Positions 33,435 to 43,020 of a stretch of 64,000 nucleotides of DNA are shown in pieces. The position numbers and the translations under genes were made by a program. Within the stretch, counting starts at the first letter, position 1, and every line of letters begins with the position of its first letter. Below the pieces are notes generated by a model. The model had not been told where the DNA came from. It did not search any database and saw only the letters and a list, made by a program, of their open reading frames with translations. The DNA is from JAWHTC01 sp032586155 (GTDB taxonomy: Bacteria > Pseudomonadota > Alphaproteobacteria > Rhodobacterales > Rhodobacteraceae): assembly GCF_032586155.1 (NCBI RefSeq), contig NZ_JAWHTC010000003.1:372001-436000 (forward strand), in the 5' to 3' direction.

Positions 33435-35845
33435 TTCGACTCTCCTGCAAGGGATGCAACACCCCAGATGGCATCGGCGTACCCCTGAATGGTGCGGTCG
33501 GACGAAAACCATCCCGAATGGGCCGTGTTCAGCACGGCCATGCGTGCCCAGGCATCCTTGTCGGCAAAGCCTTTGTCGACCTGACGTTGTGCAGCCCAAT
33601 AGGCGTCAAAGTCGGCTGCGACCATGAAGTAGTCATCGCGCAACAGCTTTTCGAGCACCGGCCAGTGGCGCGTTGGCTCCCCCGGAGAGTAGACCCCCTC
33701 GCGGATCTGGTCGATCACTTCCTTCAGGATCGGACTTTGATCGATATAGGCCTGTGTGTCATAGCCTGCGCGCGCCGCCTCGACTTCCTCGGCGGTCATG
33801 CCGAAGATATAGATGTTGTCGTCGCCGACATGGTCGCGGATTTCCACATTGGCGCCGTCCAGCGTGCCGACAGTGACGGCACCGTTCAGGGCAAATTTCA
33901 TGTTGCCCGTGCCCGAGGCCTCTTTACCTGCGGTTGAAATCTGTTCCGACAGGTCCGTTGCCGGGATCAGGATTTCCGCCATCGAGACGTTGTAGTTGGG
34001 CGGATAGAGCACCTTGAGCCGATCGCCGATTACCGGGTCGCTGTTGATCGATACGGCGATGTCATTGATCAGCCGGATGATGTTCTTGGCATCCAAATAG
34101 GCCGGCGCCGCCTTGCCGCCAAAAATCTTGACCCTCGGGGTCCAGTCTGCATCGGGGTCGCGGCGGATCGCATTGGCCAGCGCCGCGGTTTCAAGCGCGT
34201 TCATCAACTGGCGCTTGTATTCATGGATACGCTTGATCTGGACATCGAACATGGCGTCGGGCGAAATCTCGATGCCCATCCGATCCTTGACCCAACTGGT
34301 CAGCATTTGCTTGTTGTCCTGCTTTACCTGCATGAACCGGGCGCGGAAATCGGCGTCATCGGCCAGCGGAGCGATCTTTTCCAACTGCTCCAGATCACAG
34401 ACCCAGTCGGTTCCAATCGTCTCGTTCAACAGATCGCGCAGACCACGGTTGCAGCCATGCAGCCAGCGGCGCGGAGTCACGCCGTTGGTCTGGTTCAGGA
34501 TACGCTCGGGGTAAACCTGATGCAGATCGCTGAACACTGTCTGTTTCATCAGGTCGGTATGCAGCGCCGAGACGCCGTTGACCCGGTTGGCGCAGGCAAA
34601 GGCCAGCGTGCCCATGTTCACCTTGTTGTCTTCGACGATGCGTGCGGTAGCCTTGGCGGCCGCAGCGTCTTTGCTCAGACGTGCGTCGATCCGCTCAATC
34701 AGTTGCATGTGGCGGGGCAGGGTGTCGGCCATCAGGCGCGTGTCCCAAGCCTCGAGCGCCTCGGGCAACAGCGTGTGGTTGGTGTAGTTCAGCGTGCCCT
34801 GGGCAATTCCGAAGGCGTCGTCGAAATCAAACCCGTGCGTATCGATCAGCAGCCGGATCAGTTCCGGACCGGCAATCGCGGGATGGGTGTCGTTCATCTG
34901 GATCGCCACCTTGCTGGGCAGCGCGCGCAGATCGCCATTGTGGGTCAGGAACCGGCGCAGAAGGTCCTGCAACGAGGCGGCGGTAAAGAAATACTCCTGC
35001 TTCAGCCGCAGGGCCTTGCCGATTTCGGTGCTGTCATCGGGGTAAAGCACCCGGCTGATCGTTTCGGCCAGAACCTCGGGCGCTGCGGCTTCCATGTATT
35101 CGCCACGGTTGAAGGGCTCGAGATCAAAGATCTTCTTTGGCTTGGCCGACCAGAGACGCAGCGTGTTGGTCCAACCGGCACGCCAGCCCGGTACCGGGGT
35201 GTCGTAAGCCTGAGCGCTGACAACATCGGTCGGGGTCCAGATGGCATTGCCGCCGGTCTCGTTCACTTCGCCGCCAAACCCGATATCATACAGGCATTCG
35301 GCCCGCTCAAATTCCCAATTGTGCTGCTGGCGCAGCCAGCCCTCGGCCATTTCCACCTGACGTCCGTCTTCAAAGGACTGCTGGAACAGGCCATGTGCAT
35401 AACGGATGCCGTACCCGTAGGCCGGGATACCCAGACAGGACAGGCTGTCGAGAAAACAGGCCGCCAGACGCCCCAATCCGCCGTTGCCGAGCGCCGCGTC
35501 AGGCTCGTCACAGACCACGTCGGCGAAATCGACGCCATGCGACGCCAGCGCGCTGCGCGCGGCGTCTTCCAGCCCGAGGTTGTTGACCGCGTCTTGCAGA
35601 ATTCGGCCCAGCAGGAACTCCATCGACAGGTAGTAAACCCGTTTGTTGTCCTGTGCATAGGTGCGACGTGTGGCTTCGAACCAGGGGTCGATCAGCTTGT
35701 CCCGGACCGCGCGCGACAAGGCCAGGCGCCAGTCGGTGGTCGACGCGGCGTCGGGCGTTTTTCCCACGGTGTTCGCCAGATGAAAGTCGATGGCGCCCGC
35801 AAGGCTGCCTGTATCGTTGAAATCTCGCATGTTCTTTTCCGTCAT
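33431..35845 (-). CDS. glgP: Glycogen/starch phosphorylase
   Basis: Releases glucose 1-phosphate from glycogen chains using phosphate and PLP. The start at 35845 gives 804 residues; an ATG five codons later has the better GGAAAAG site and may be the true start. Family blocks are YYLSMEFLLGR, LGNGGLGRLAACFLDSL, VAIQMNDTHPAIAGPELIRLL and the PLP-lysine region STAGKEASGTGNMKFALNG. It lies between pgm and glgB and overlaps glgB by four bases. Confidence 0.96.
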   Translation of the reverse strand: MTEKNMRDFNDTGSLAGAIDFHLANTVGKTPDAASTTDWRLALSRAVRDKLIDPWFEATRRTYAQDNKRVYYLSMEFLLGRILQDAVNNLGLEDAARSALASHGVDFADVVCDEPDAALGNGGLGRLAACFLDSLSCLGIPAYGYGIRYAHGLFQQSFEDGRQVEMAEGWLRQQHNWEFERAECLYDIGFGGEVNETGGNAIWTPTDVVSAQAYDTPVPGWRAGWTNTLRLWSAKPKKIFDLEPFNRGEYMEAAAPEVLAETISRVLYPDDSTEIGKALRLKQEYFFTAASLQDLLRRFLTHNGDLRALPSKVAIQMNDTHPAIAGPELIRLLIDTHGFDFDDAFGIAQGTLNYTNHTLLPEALEAWDTRLMADTLPRHMQLIERIDARLSKDAAAAKATARIVEDNKVNMGTLAFACANRVNGVSALHTDLMKQTVFSDLHQVYPERILNQTNGVTPRRWLHGCNRGLRDLLNETIGTDWVCDLEQLEKIAPLADDADFRARFMQVKQDNKQMLTSWVKDRMGIEISPDAMFDVQIKRIHEYKRQLMNALETAALANAIRRDPDADWTPRVKIFGGKAAPAYLDAKNIIRLINDIAVSINSDPVIGDRLKVLYPPNYNVSMAEILIPATDLSEQISTAGKEASGTGNMKFALNGAVTVGTLDGANVEIRDHVGDDNIYIFGMTAEEVEAARAGYDTQAYIDQSPILKEVIDQIREGVYSPGEPTRHWPVLEKLLRDDYFMVAADFDAYWAAQRQVDKGFADKDAWARMAVLNTAHSGWFSSDRTIQGYADAIWGVASLAGESK

Positions 35846-35874
35846 GTGTATTGTTCTCAAAGCCCGACCCGATG

Positions 35875-37506
35875 TCAGGTGATGATGTCGGCCTTGTCGC
35901 GGCCGGTGTGTGTTTTGATGTCTGCTATGGTTTCGGCCGCCTCGATCACCGGGGCCAGTGCCGCTTGCACGTCCTGTCCATGATCACCGCCCGGCGCTTC
36001 GAAGCGTTCAAGATAGACGCGCAGTGTCGCGCCCTGCGTGCCGGTGCCCGACAGCCGCAGCACCACGCGCGATCCGCCCTCGAACCGGATGCGCACCCCT
36101 TGGTTTTCCGTCAGGCTGCCATCGACCGGATCGGTATAGGCAAAATTGTCTACCTCAGAGATGGTGAGACCGGCCACGGTGCTGCCCGGCAGGGTCGTCA
36201 GATTGGCGCGTAGCGCGCTCATCAGCGCCCCTGCGGCCTCGGTCGGGATTTCCTCGTAATCATGGCGCGAGTAGTAGTTCCGGCCAAAGCTGCGCCAGTG
36301 ATCGCGGCGCAATTGCACGATATCGCGCCCGTCGCGTGCCAGGATGTTGAGCCACAACAGTACCGCCCAAAGCCCGTCCTTTTCGCGGATGTGGTTTGAG
36401 CCGGTTCCGGCGCTTTCCTCGCCACAGAGCGTAGCTTTGCCCGCGTCCAGCAGGTTGCCAAAGAATTTCCAGCCGGTCGGGGTTTCAAAACAGGGAATGC
36501 CCAGTCGTTCGGCCACGATATCAACCGCCTGGCTGGTTGGCATCGAGCGTGCCACGCCGCTGAGCCGCCCGGCATAGGCAGGGGCGAGGTGGGCATAGGC
36601 CGTCAAAAGCGCCAGGCTGTCGGAAGGCGACACGAAGGCATCGCGGCCCATGACCATGTTGCGATCACCATCGCCATCCGAAGCGGCCCCGAAATCGGGC
36701 GCGTCGGTGCCGCTCATGAGTGCGACCAGTTCGCTGGCCCAGACCGGGTTGGGGTCAGGGTGGCCGCCGCCGAAATCCAGGCTTGGAACGGCGTTGATCA
36801 CCGATCCGTGGGCCGCGCCCAACACGCCTTCCAGAATGCGTTTTGCGTAAGGCCCGGTGACCGCGTGCATCGCGTCAAAGCATACCCGGAAGCCGCCCGC
36901 GAACATCTTGGCGATGGCGTCGAAATCGAACAGCTCGCGCATCAGGTCTTCGTAATCGGCGACCGGGTCGATCACGTCGACCTGCATGTCGCCAACTTTG
37001 TAGCTGCCCAAGGTCGAGATATCACCGGCGTCGGCCTCGGCAATCCGGTACTGTGTGATGTCCTGCGTCCGGGCATAGATCGCTTCGGTGATCTTTTCCG
37101 GCGCCGGACCGCCATTGGCGGCGTTGAACTTGATCCCGAAGTCGCCGTTCTGCCCACCCGGGTTGTGGCTGGCCGACAGGATGATGCCGCCATCGGTCTG
37201 ATTCTTGCGGATCAGGTTCGATGCGGCGGGCGTCGACAACAGGCCGTTTTGCCCGATGATCAATCGTGCCGCGCCGTTGGCGGCGGCCATGCGAATGATG
37301 GTCCTTGTGGCATCGTCATTGAAGAACCGACCGTCGCCGCCTACCACATAGGTCTTGCCCGCGGCGCCGCCGGTGCCGTCGAACAGGCTTTGCACGAAGT
37401 TTTCCAGATACCCCGGCTCCTGGAACACTGCCGTTTTCTTGCGCAGCCCCGACGTGCCCGGTTTCTGGCCTTCAATGGGCGAGGTTGGAACAATCTGATT
37501 GGCCAT
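35875..37506 (-). CDS. pgm: Phosphoglucomutase (alpha-D-glucose phosphate-specific)
   Basis: Interconverts glucose 1-phosphate and glucose 6-phosphate, linking glycogen to central metabolism. The 543 residues carry the phosphoserine loop SASHNPGGQNGDFGIKFN, the magnesium loop ASDGDGDRNMVMG, the sugar loop GEESAGTGSNHIREKDG and the phosphate loop LRLSGTGTQGATLRVY. Its first 35 bases overlap the end of malQ, an unusually long overlap. It is transcribed toward glgP. Confidence 0.96.
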   Translation of the reverse strand: MANQIVPTSPIEGQKPGTSGLRKKTAVFQEPGYLENFVQSLFDGTGGAAGKTYVVGGDGRFFNDDATRTIIRMAAANGAARLIIGQNGLLSTPAASNLIRKNQTDGGIILSASHNPGGQNGDFGIKFNAANGGPAPEKITEAIYARTQDITQYRIAEADAGDISTLGSYKVGDMQVDVIDPVADYEDLMRELFDFDAIAKMFAGGFRVCFDAMHAVTGPYAKRILEGVLGAAHGSVINAVPSLDFGGGHPDPNPVWASELVALMSGTDAPDFGAASDGDGDRNMVMGRDAFVSPSDSLALLTAYAHLAPAYAGRLSGVARSMPTSQAVDIVAERLGIPCFETPTGWKFFGNLLDAGKATLCGEESAGTGSNHIREKDGLWAVLLWLNILARDGRDIVQLRRDHWRSFGRNYYSRHDYEEIPTEAAGALMSALRANLTTLPGSTVAGLTISEVDNFAYTDPVDGSLTENQGVRIRFEGGSRVVLRLSGTGTQGATLRVYLERFEAPGGDHGQDVQAALAPVIEAAETIADIKTHTGRDKADIIT

Positions 37507-39475
37507 GGTTCTTCTCCGGTTTGCCAGTGTTCGCGCGACCCTGTTGCGCCATGTCGGCGCCCAGTTGGGCGAAGTCTGGTGATGTTTCGATGTCCTGGAT
37601 CGCGAGGGGCGCGACCTGTTGCCAGTTGGGATGCTCGTTGATGGTTCCCGGCAGGTTCTGCTGGCTCACTCTTCCGGCGATGTCGTCAAGCTGCACGGCG
37701 ACCATTTCGGACCCCGCTGTTGCCAGCCTGTGGTGTATTTCCGGCACCTCAGCAACGGGGCCCAGTGTCTGTTGCGCCGCTGTCCGGTCGGCGCGGATAA
37801 TTTCGTAGCGCGTCGTGTCCAACGCGCCGATGTCGGCCTGAAGCCGGGCATCTTCTGCCGAAAAGAACCCCTTTATCGTTGGGGTATCGTGGGTTGCAAA
37901 GGCGCAAATCGCTTTCTTGCGAATATGCGCGGTATCCTTGAACCCACCCGCGTCGTCGCGCAGGAATTGCAGGATTTCCATGCCGTAGATCCCGGAACCG
38001 GCCAGTTTTTCGCGCAAACCCTCGGGCACAAGACCCAGGTCCTCCCCGATCACGATCGTGCCGCTGCGCTGGCTTTCGATTGCGACCACGGCGAGAAGAG
38101 CATCCAGCGGATAGCTGACATATGCGCCTTCTGTTGCGCCGTCGGGAATCCAGAAACTGCGCATCAGACCAATGACATGGTCGATCCGGATCATGCCCGC
38201 ATGACGCATCACAGACCTGAGCAGCCGCGCGAACCCGGCATAACCCTGCGCCCGGCAGGTCACCGGCGACAGTGGCGCCAACCCCCAGCTTTGCCCGGCA
38301 GGCGACAAGGGATCCGGCGGCGCGCCCAGTGTGGCGCCGGTGACTTGGGGAGAGTCCTTCGCCCAGGTCTCGGCCCCGCCCAGGCGCGGCCCGACAGCAA
38401 GGTCGAGATAGAGCCCGATCCGCATGCCGGCGCTCAAAAGCTGCTTTTGCGCCTGCCCGATCTGGCAATCGGCCTGCCATTGTCCCCACTTGAGGAACGA
38501 CAGCGCCACCTGTTCTTCGCTCTGCACGGCTGTGATTGCCGTCGTGTCACGGGTTTTGAAGGCCGAAGGCCAGTCGCGCCAATCCGGCCCGAACCGGTCG
38601 GCCAGCACTTCGAACAGCGCATAATCGTCCAAGGCTGCGCCGCCCGCCCGGTCAAAGGCAGCGAAGGCACGCTGCTCGGGCGCGTCGTCCGGCAAGCCCC
38701 GGAACCGCATGAAACTGGTCTTCAGGGCCCGTTCATTGGCGTCAAGCGCGGCGGGGTAATCGACCCTGTCGGTGCTGCTGCCCTTGCCGTGTTCCACGGT
38801 GCCCGTGTGCCATGTGTTCAGGAACGCCCGATGGCTGGGCGAATAGGGGCTGATGACGTCGTCCGGCCGGGTCCGGCCCATGGCGTGGACCGGGTTGATT
38901 CCGACAAAATCGGCGCCGTGATGCGCCATCGCCGCGCCATAGCTACCCAACAGATTATAGCTGCCAATCTGCGCCTTGCCCGCGTCGGTCAGTCCATAAA
39001 GCGCGGTTGTGACACCCCAGACGCGCGGGGCCTTTGTGCGCTCGGCCACGCAGACGGCATGTTGCGGACGCGCCAGGATCCAGGTCACCCAATCGCTCGA
39101 CCCGTCCGAAAGGACCAGACGGTGGATGCCCATTGGCAGCGGGGGAAGGTCGATCCTGTCCGTGGCCAGTCCATCGGCGAGCGGTTCGGGGTTTCCTTCG
39201 ACTTCGATGGCCCAATCGACGGGGCGCGAGGTTTTGATAGTAGCGCTTTTGCCTGTTTCCACGATGATTTCGGCGCAGGCCGGGTGAAGCGAGTCTTCGT
39301 GGCGCAACTGTTCCACAAGCGCGTGCGCTTCAGCTTCCGAACCAACCGAATGCCCCATGGCCGCCAGCACGGCCATGCGAGTCTCGGGGGTCACGGAAAC
39401 ACGTTGGCCGTCAAAGCCGCGATAGTCGGACCCGATGCCGAAATGGCGGCAAAGCTCGTGGCACCAGTCGGTCAT
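37472..39475 (-). CDS. malQ: 4-alpha-glucanotransferase (GH77)
   Basis: Moves alpha-1,4-glucan segments between chains (amylomaltase), recycling short maltodextrins left by debranching. The start at 39475 gives 667 residues (MTDWCHELCRHFGIGSDYRG) and overlaps the glgX stop by four bases. GH77 landmarks are GMIRIDHVIGLMRSFW (nucleophile D), VIGEDLGLVPEGLREKL (E) and CAFATHDTPTIKGFF (D). The extra N-terminal part of about 150 residues is of the long MalQ type. Confidence 0.93.
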   Translation of the reverse strand: MTDWCHELCRHFGIGSDYRGFDGQRVSVTPETRMAVLAAMGHSVGSEAEAHALVEQLRHEDSLHPACAEIIVETGKSATIKTSRPVDWAIEVEGNPEPLADGLATDRIDLPPLPMGIHRLVLSDGSSDWVTWILARPQHAVCVAERTKAPRVWGVTTALYGLTDAGKAQIGSYNLLGSYGAAMAHHGADFVGINPVHAMGRTRPDDVISPYSPSHRAFLNTWHTGTVEHGKGSSTDRVDYPAALDANERALKTSFMRFRGLPDDAPEQRAFAAFDRAGGAALDDYALFEVLADRFGPDWRDWPSAFKTRDTTAITAVQSEEQVALSFLKWGQWQADCQIGQAQKQLLSAGMRIGLYLDLAVGPRLGGAETWAKDSPQVTGATLGAPPDPLSPAGQSWGLAPLSPVTCRAQGYAGFARLLRSVMRHAGMIRIDHVIGLMRSFWIPDGATEGAYVSYPLDALLAVVAIESQRSGTIVIGEDLGLVPEGLREKLAGSGIYGMEILQFLRDDAGGFKDTAHIRKKAICAFATHDTPTIKGFFSAEDARLQADIGALDTTRYEIIRADRTAAQQTLGPVAEVPEIHHRLATAGSEMVAVQLDDIAGRVSQQNLPGTINEHPNWQQVAPLAIQDIETSPDFAQLGADMAQQGRANTGKPEKNHGQSDCSNLAH

Positions 39476-41568
39476 AACGCGACCTCTCGGCCCAAGAACA
39501 GAACGACGGAATGCGGTGCAATCGACGGACGGGCGCGGGTGGAGAGACGATGTGGCGCGGCGTGGGGTGCGGCGGTATCCAGCGCACATTCCCAGACCAT
39601 TCCGGAGCCCGCGTCAGGTGGTACAAGCTGGCGGGTCTTGCCGCCGCCATTGACGACGATCAGCGCGGTGCCGGGATCGGACAAGGCATCTTCGGCCGAT
39701 CCACGCAGATGCAGGCAGAACCCGTCCAGCATCGGATCGCGCCAGTTCAGGGCACCGCCATCAAGGGTCGACCACGCCACGTCAAGGAACGCGTCCTCTC
39801 GCGGATGGCCGTGCAGGAACTTGCCCTGTCTCAGCACCGGGTTGTCGCGACGCAGGGCGACAAGCCGCCGGGTAAAGGCCAGCAGGCCTTGATCCGCCCC
39901 GACCCAGTCGATCCAGGCCGTTTCGTTGTCTTGGCAATAGGTGTTGTTGTTGCCATGTTGGGTATTGCCGATCTCGTCACCGGCCAGGAGCATGGGCGTG
40001 CCCTGTGACAGGAACACGCTTGCCAACATGTTGCGAACCCTTTGGGCGCGGCGGTCCAGAATGGCTTGATCTGTTGTATCGCCTTCGGCACCGCAATTGT
40101 CGGAACAATTGTGGCCGTGCCCGTCGGCGCCGTTTTCGCCATTGGCTTGGTTGTGTTTGTCGTTGTAGCGGGTGACATCTGCGAGCGTGAAACCGTCATG
40201 CGCCGCGACAAAATTGACCGAGCTGAAGGTCTTGCGCCCCGGTCGGTCAAACACCGAGGCCGTGCCCAGAAAGTTCCCGGCCAGTTCCTGAGCCGAATGC
40301 GCATCGCCGCGCCAGAATTTGCGCACTGCATCACGGAACGTATCGTTCCATTCGCCCCAATCGTCGGGAAAGGCGCCAAGCTGATAACCGCCCGGGCCGA
40401 TATCCCACGGCTCGGCGATCAGTTTGGTCTGGCACAGGACCGGGTCCTGCCGGATGGCATCGAAGAACCCGCCGCGCGGGTCAAATCCATGCGCCTCGCG
40501 TCCAAGCGTGGTGGCCAGATCAAAGCGGAACCCATCGACACCCATGACCGTGACCCAATATCGTAGTGCATCCAGAACAAGACGCAGCGTGAACGGGTGG
40601 CTGACATCCATCGTGTTCCCGCAGCCGGTGTCATTGACGTAATACTGCGGATGGCTGGCCTGCAGATGATAATACGCGGCATTGTCGAGCCCGCGAAACG
40701 ACAGGGTCGGGCCGCGTTGATCGCCTTCAGCGGTATGGTTGAACACCACGTCCAGGATGACCTCGATCCCGGCGTGATGCAGCCGGTCGACCGCCTGACG
40801 AAAACCCTCGGCCTCGTTTGGTCCGAAATATCGCGGCTCGAGCGCAAAGTAGAGCAGCGAGTTGTAACCCCAGTAGTTGGTCAGGCCGCGTTCAATCAGG
40901 AACCCGTCGTCCAGAAACCCGTGTACCGGCAACAGCTCAAGGGCCGTGACGCCGAGCGCCTTAAGGTGCGCGATCACCGGCTCTGAGCCCAGCGCCTCGT
41001 AGGTGCCGCGCAGCGCGTCAGGCACACCGGGCATCCGTTTCGTCAGCCCTTTCACATGGGCCTCGTAAATCACAGTTTCTGACCACGGTCTTTGTGGGTG
41101 GGGCGCTCCGGACCAGGGCGTTTCGATCTCGGGCACCACCGATTTTGGCACAATTGGCGCGCTGTCGATGTCGCAGGGTCGGTCCATGCCGCCCATCTCG
41201 GCCATGGCGTAGCCCAGCGTCGCGCGGTCGTTGGTCCAATCTCCGTGCACCGACCGCGCATAAGGATCGACCAGCAACTTGGCGGGATTGAACCGGTGGC
41301 CCCGTTCGGGCTCGTAAGGGCCATAGGCGCGATAACCATAGAGATCCCCCGGCTTCACACCGGGAACGAACCCGTGCCAGATTGCGCCGGTGCGTTCGGG
41401 CAGGGTCAGCCGGGTGGTTTCACGGGCGCCATCGCGGCTGAACAGGCACAACTCGATCCTGGCCGCGTTCGCGGAAAACACGGCGAAATTGACGCCATGG
41501 CCGTCACACACCGCACCAAGCGGATAGGGCCGACCAGCGGCAATGGTTTTTCCTGTCGCCATCTGCAT
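39472..41568 (-). CDS. glgX: Glycogen debranching enzyme (isoamylase type)
   Basis: Cleaves alpha-1,6 branches from phosphorylase-trimmed glycogen. The 698 residues begin with a CBM48-like domain (YPLGAVCDGHGVNFAVFSANAARIELCLF). The GH13 barrel then shows DVVFNHTAEG, GVDGFRFDLATTLGRE (nucleophile D), LIAEPWDIGPGGYQLG (E) and NFVAAHDGFTL (D). The start at 41568 is preceded by CCAGG; a second ATG two codons on is possible. It starts six bases after the glgA stop codon. Confidence 0.95.
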   Translation of the reverse strand: MQMATGKTIAAGRPYPLGAVCDGHGVNFAVFSANAARIELCLFSRDGARETTRLTLPERTGAIWHGFVPGVKPGDLYGYRAYGPYEPERGHRFNPAKLLVDPYARSVHGDWTNDRATLGYAMAEMGGMDRPCDIDSAPIVPKSVVPEIETPWSGAPHPQRPWSETVIYEAHVKGLTKRMPGVPDALRGTYEALGSEPVIAHLKALGVTALELLPVHGFLDDGFLIERGLTNYWGYNSLLYFALEPRYFGPNEAEGFRQAVDRLHHAGIEVILDVVFNHTAEGDQRGPTLSFRGLDNAAYYHLQASHPQYYVNDTGCGNTMDVSHPFTLRLVLDALRYWVTVMGVDGFRFDLATTLGREAHGFDPRGGFFDAIRQDPVLCQTKLIAEPWDIGPGGYQLGAFPDDWGEWNDTFRDAVRKFWRGDAHSAQELAGNFLGTASVFDRPGRKTFSSVNFVAAHDGFTLADVTRYNDKHNQANGENGADGHGHNCSDNCGAEGDTTDQAILDRRAQRVRNMLASVFLSQGTPMLLAGDEIGNTQHGNNNTYCQDNETAWIDWVGADQGLLAFTRRLVALRRDNPVLRQGKFLHGHPREDAFLDVAWSTLDGGALNWRDPMLDGFCLHLRGSAEDALSDPGTALIVVNGGGKTRQLVPPDAGSGMVWECALDTAAPHAAPHRLSTRARPSIAPHSVVLFLGREVAL

Positions 41569-41574
41569 CCTGGT

Positions 41575-43020
41575 TTACGACCCAAGCAAGCCTTTGTAGA
41601 TATCCACGACCTTGTCGGCCGAGCGTTCCCAACCGACCGGGTGTTTCATCGCATTGCGCATGACCTTCTGCCATGCTTTTTCATCTTCAAAGAGGTTCAT
41701 TGCGCGGCTCAGGGCATCCGACAACTTGTCCACGGTTACCGGAGCAAATTGGAACCCGGTGGCGCAGCCCATCGCAAGCGCCGCCTCGTTGGCATCGATG
41801 ACGGTGTCGGCCAGCCCGCCGGTTTTCGAGACAATCGGCAGCGTTCCGTAGCGCATTGCACAAAGCTGGGTCAGGCCACAGGGTTCGAACCGGGAGGGGA
41901 TCAGAATGGTATCGGCGCCAGCCTGAATCAGGTGGGCCAGGTTTTCATCAAAACCAATTTCGACACCCACGCTGTCAGGGTGCTGGCTTGCAAGCTCTGA
42001 AAATCCGCGCTCCAGGTCCGGGTCGCCGGAGCCCAGCAACACAAACCGTGCGCCCTGCGCGATCAGGCCGGGCAGGGCTTGGAGAGCTATATCCAGCCCC
42101 TTTTGATCGGATAGTCGGCTGACAACGGAAAACAGCGGTGCGGAGGTGTCTTCGGGCAGGCCAAAATGCGCCAGGACTGCTTGCTTGTTGGCGGCTTTAC
42201 GTCTCAGTGTCCGGCTTGAATAGGTCTGAGCCAGCACCGGGTCGGTTCCAGGGTTCCAGACCTCGGTGTCGATGCCGTTCAGGATCCCGGTCAGAACGTG
42301 GCTGCGCGACCGCAGGACACCCTCCAGCCCCATGCCGAACTCTGACGTCATCAGTTCGCGCGCATAGGTTGGGCTGACGGTGGTGATCTGATCGGCCAGC
42401 ATCAGGCCGCCTTTGAGAAAGCTGATCTTGCCGAAGAACTCGAAACCGTCCTGAGTGAACCCGGCAGGATCAAGACCCAATTCGCCCATGGTCGAGGGCG
42501 CAAAAACGCCTTGAAAGGCGATGTTGTGAATGGTCACGACGCATGGCGGCGTGTCTTTGCCGAACTGTCGCAGATAGATCGGAACGAGACCGGCCTGCCA
42601 GTCATGCGCGTGCACCACATCCGGGCGCCAACCGTCCAGCCCGCCACGGCCAATCACCGAACCGACCCAGCTTAGCAAACCAAAGCGCAGATGGTTGTCG
42701 GCCCAGTCCTTGCCGGCGTCATCCAGATAAATTTGTGCAGGACGGTCATAAAGGTGCGGCGCGTCCACCAGCAGAAGGTCGATCCCTGCGGCCCGCTGGG
42801 TAAGGACCCGAACCGGGCCGCCGAATTTGTTACCCAGCTCGAGCGCCGTCGCGGCACCCTCGGCCAGATGTGCAATCGAGCGATAAAGCGGCAGAAGAAC
42901 CCGGCACTCGCCGTCATGGTCGCCCAGCACCTTGGCCAGGGCTCCGACCACATCGGCAAGACCGCCGGTTTTGGCAAACGGCGCGCATTCTGACGAAACG
43001 GCAAGTACTTTGGTTGTCAT
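41575..43020 (-). CDS. glgA: Glycogen synthase (ADP-glucose)
   Basis: Extends alpha-1,4 glucan from ADP-glucose; a GT5 family enzyme of 481 residues. The N terminus has the ADP-glucose-binding KTGGLADVVGAL, and the C-terminal half has SRFEPCGLTQLCAMRYGTLPIVSKTGGLADTV with the catalytic E in a retaining GT-B fold. The ATG at 43020 overlaps the glgC stop by four bases. Confidence 0.96.
   Translation of the reverse strand: MTTKVLAVSSECAPFAKTGGLADVVGALAKVLGDHDGECRVLLPLYRSIAHLAEGAATALELGNKFGGPVRVLTQRAAGIDLLLVDAPHLYDRPAQIYLDDAGKDWADNHLRFGLLSWVGSVIGRGGLDGWRPDVVHAHDWQAGLVPIYLRQFGKDTPPCVVTIHNIAFQGVFAPSTMGELGLDPAGFTQDGFEFFGKISFLKGGLMLADQITTVSPTYARELMTSEFGMGLEGVLRSRSHVLTGILNGIDTEVWNPGTDPVLAQTYSSRTLRRKAANKQAVLAHFGLPEDTSAPLFSVVSRLSDQKGLDIALQALPGLIAQGARFVLLGSGDPDLERGFSELASQHPDSVGVEIGFDENLAHLIQAGADTILIPSRFEPCGLTQLCAMRYGTLPIVSKTGGLADTVIDANEAALAMGCATGFQFAPVTVDKLSDALSRAMNLFEDEKAWQKVMRNAMKHPVGWERSADKVVDIYKGLLGS

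Noticed and set aside
34223..35983. A 586-codon open frame opposite glgP
   Set aside because: Antisense shadow of a clear phosphorylase gene; composition and residue use are not protein-like.
37619..39892. A 757-codon open frame on the plus strand opposite malQ and glgX
   Set aside because: It is antisense to two well-supported enzymes, has no family features, and reflects the high third-position GC that keeps the opposite strand open.
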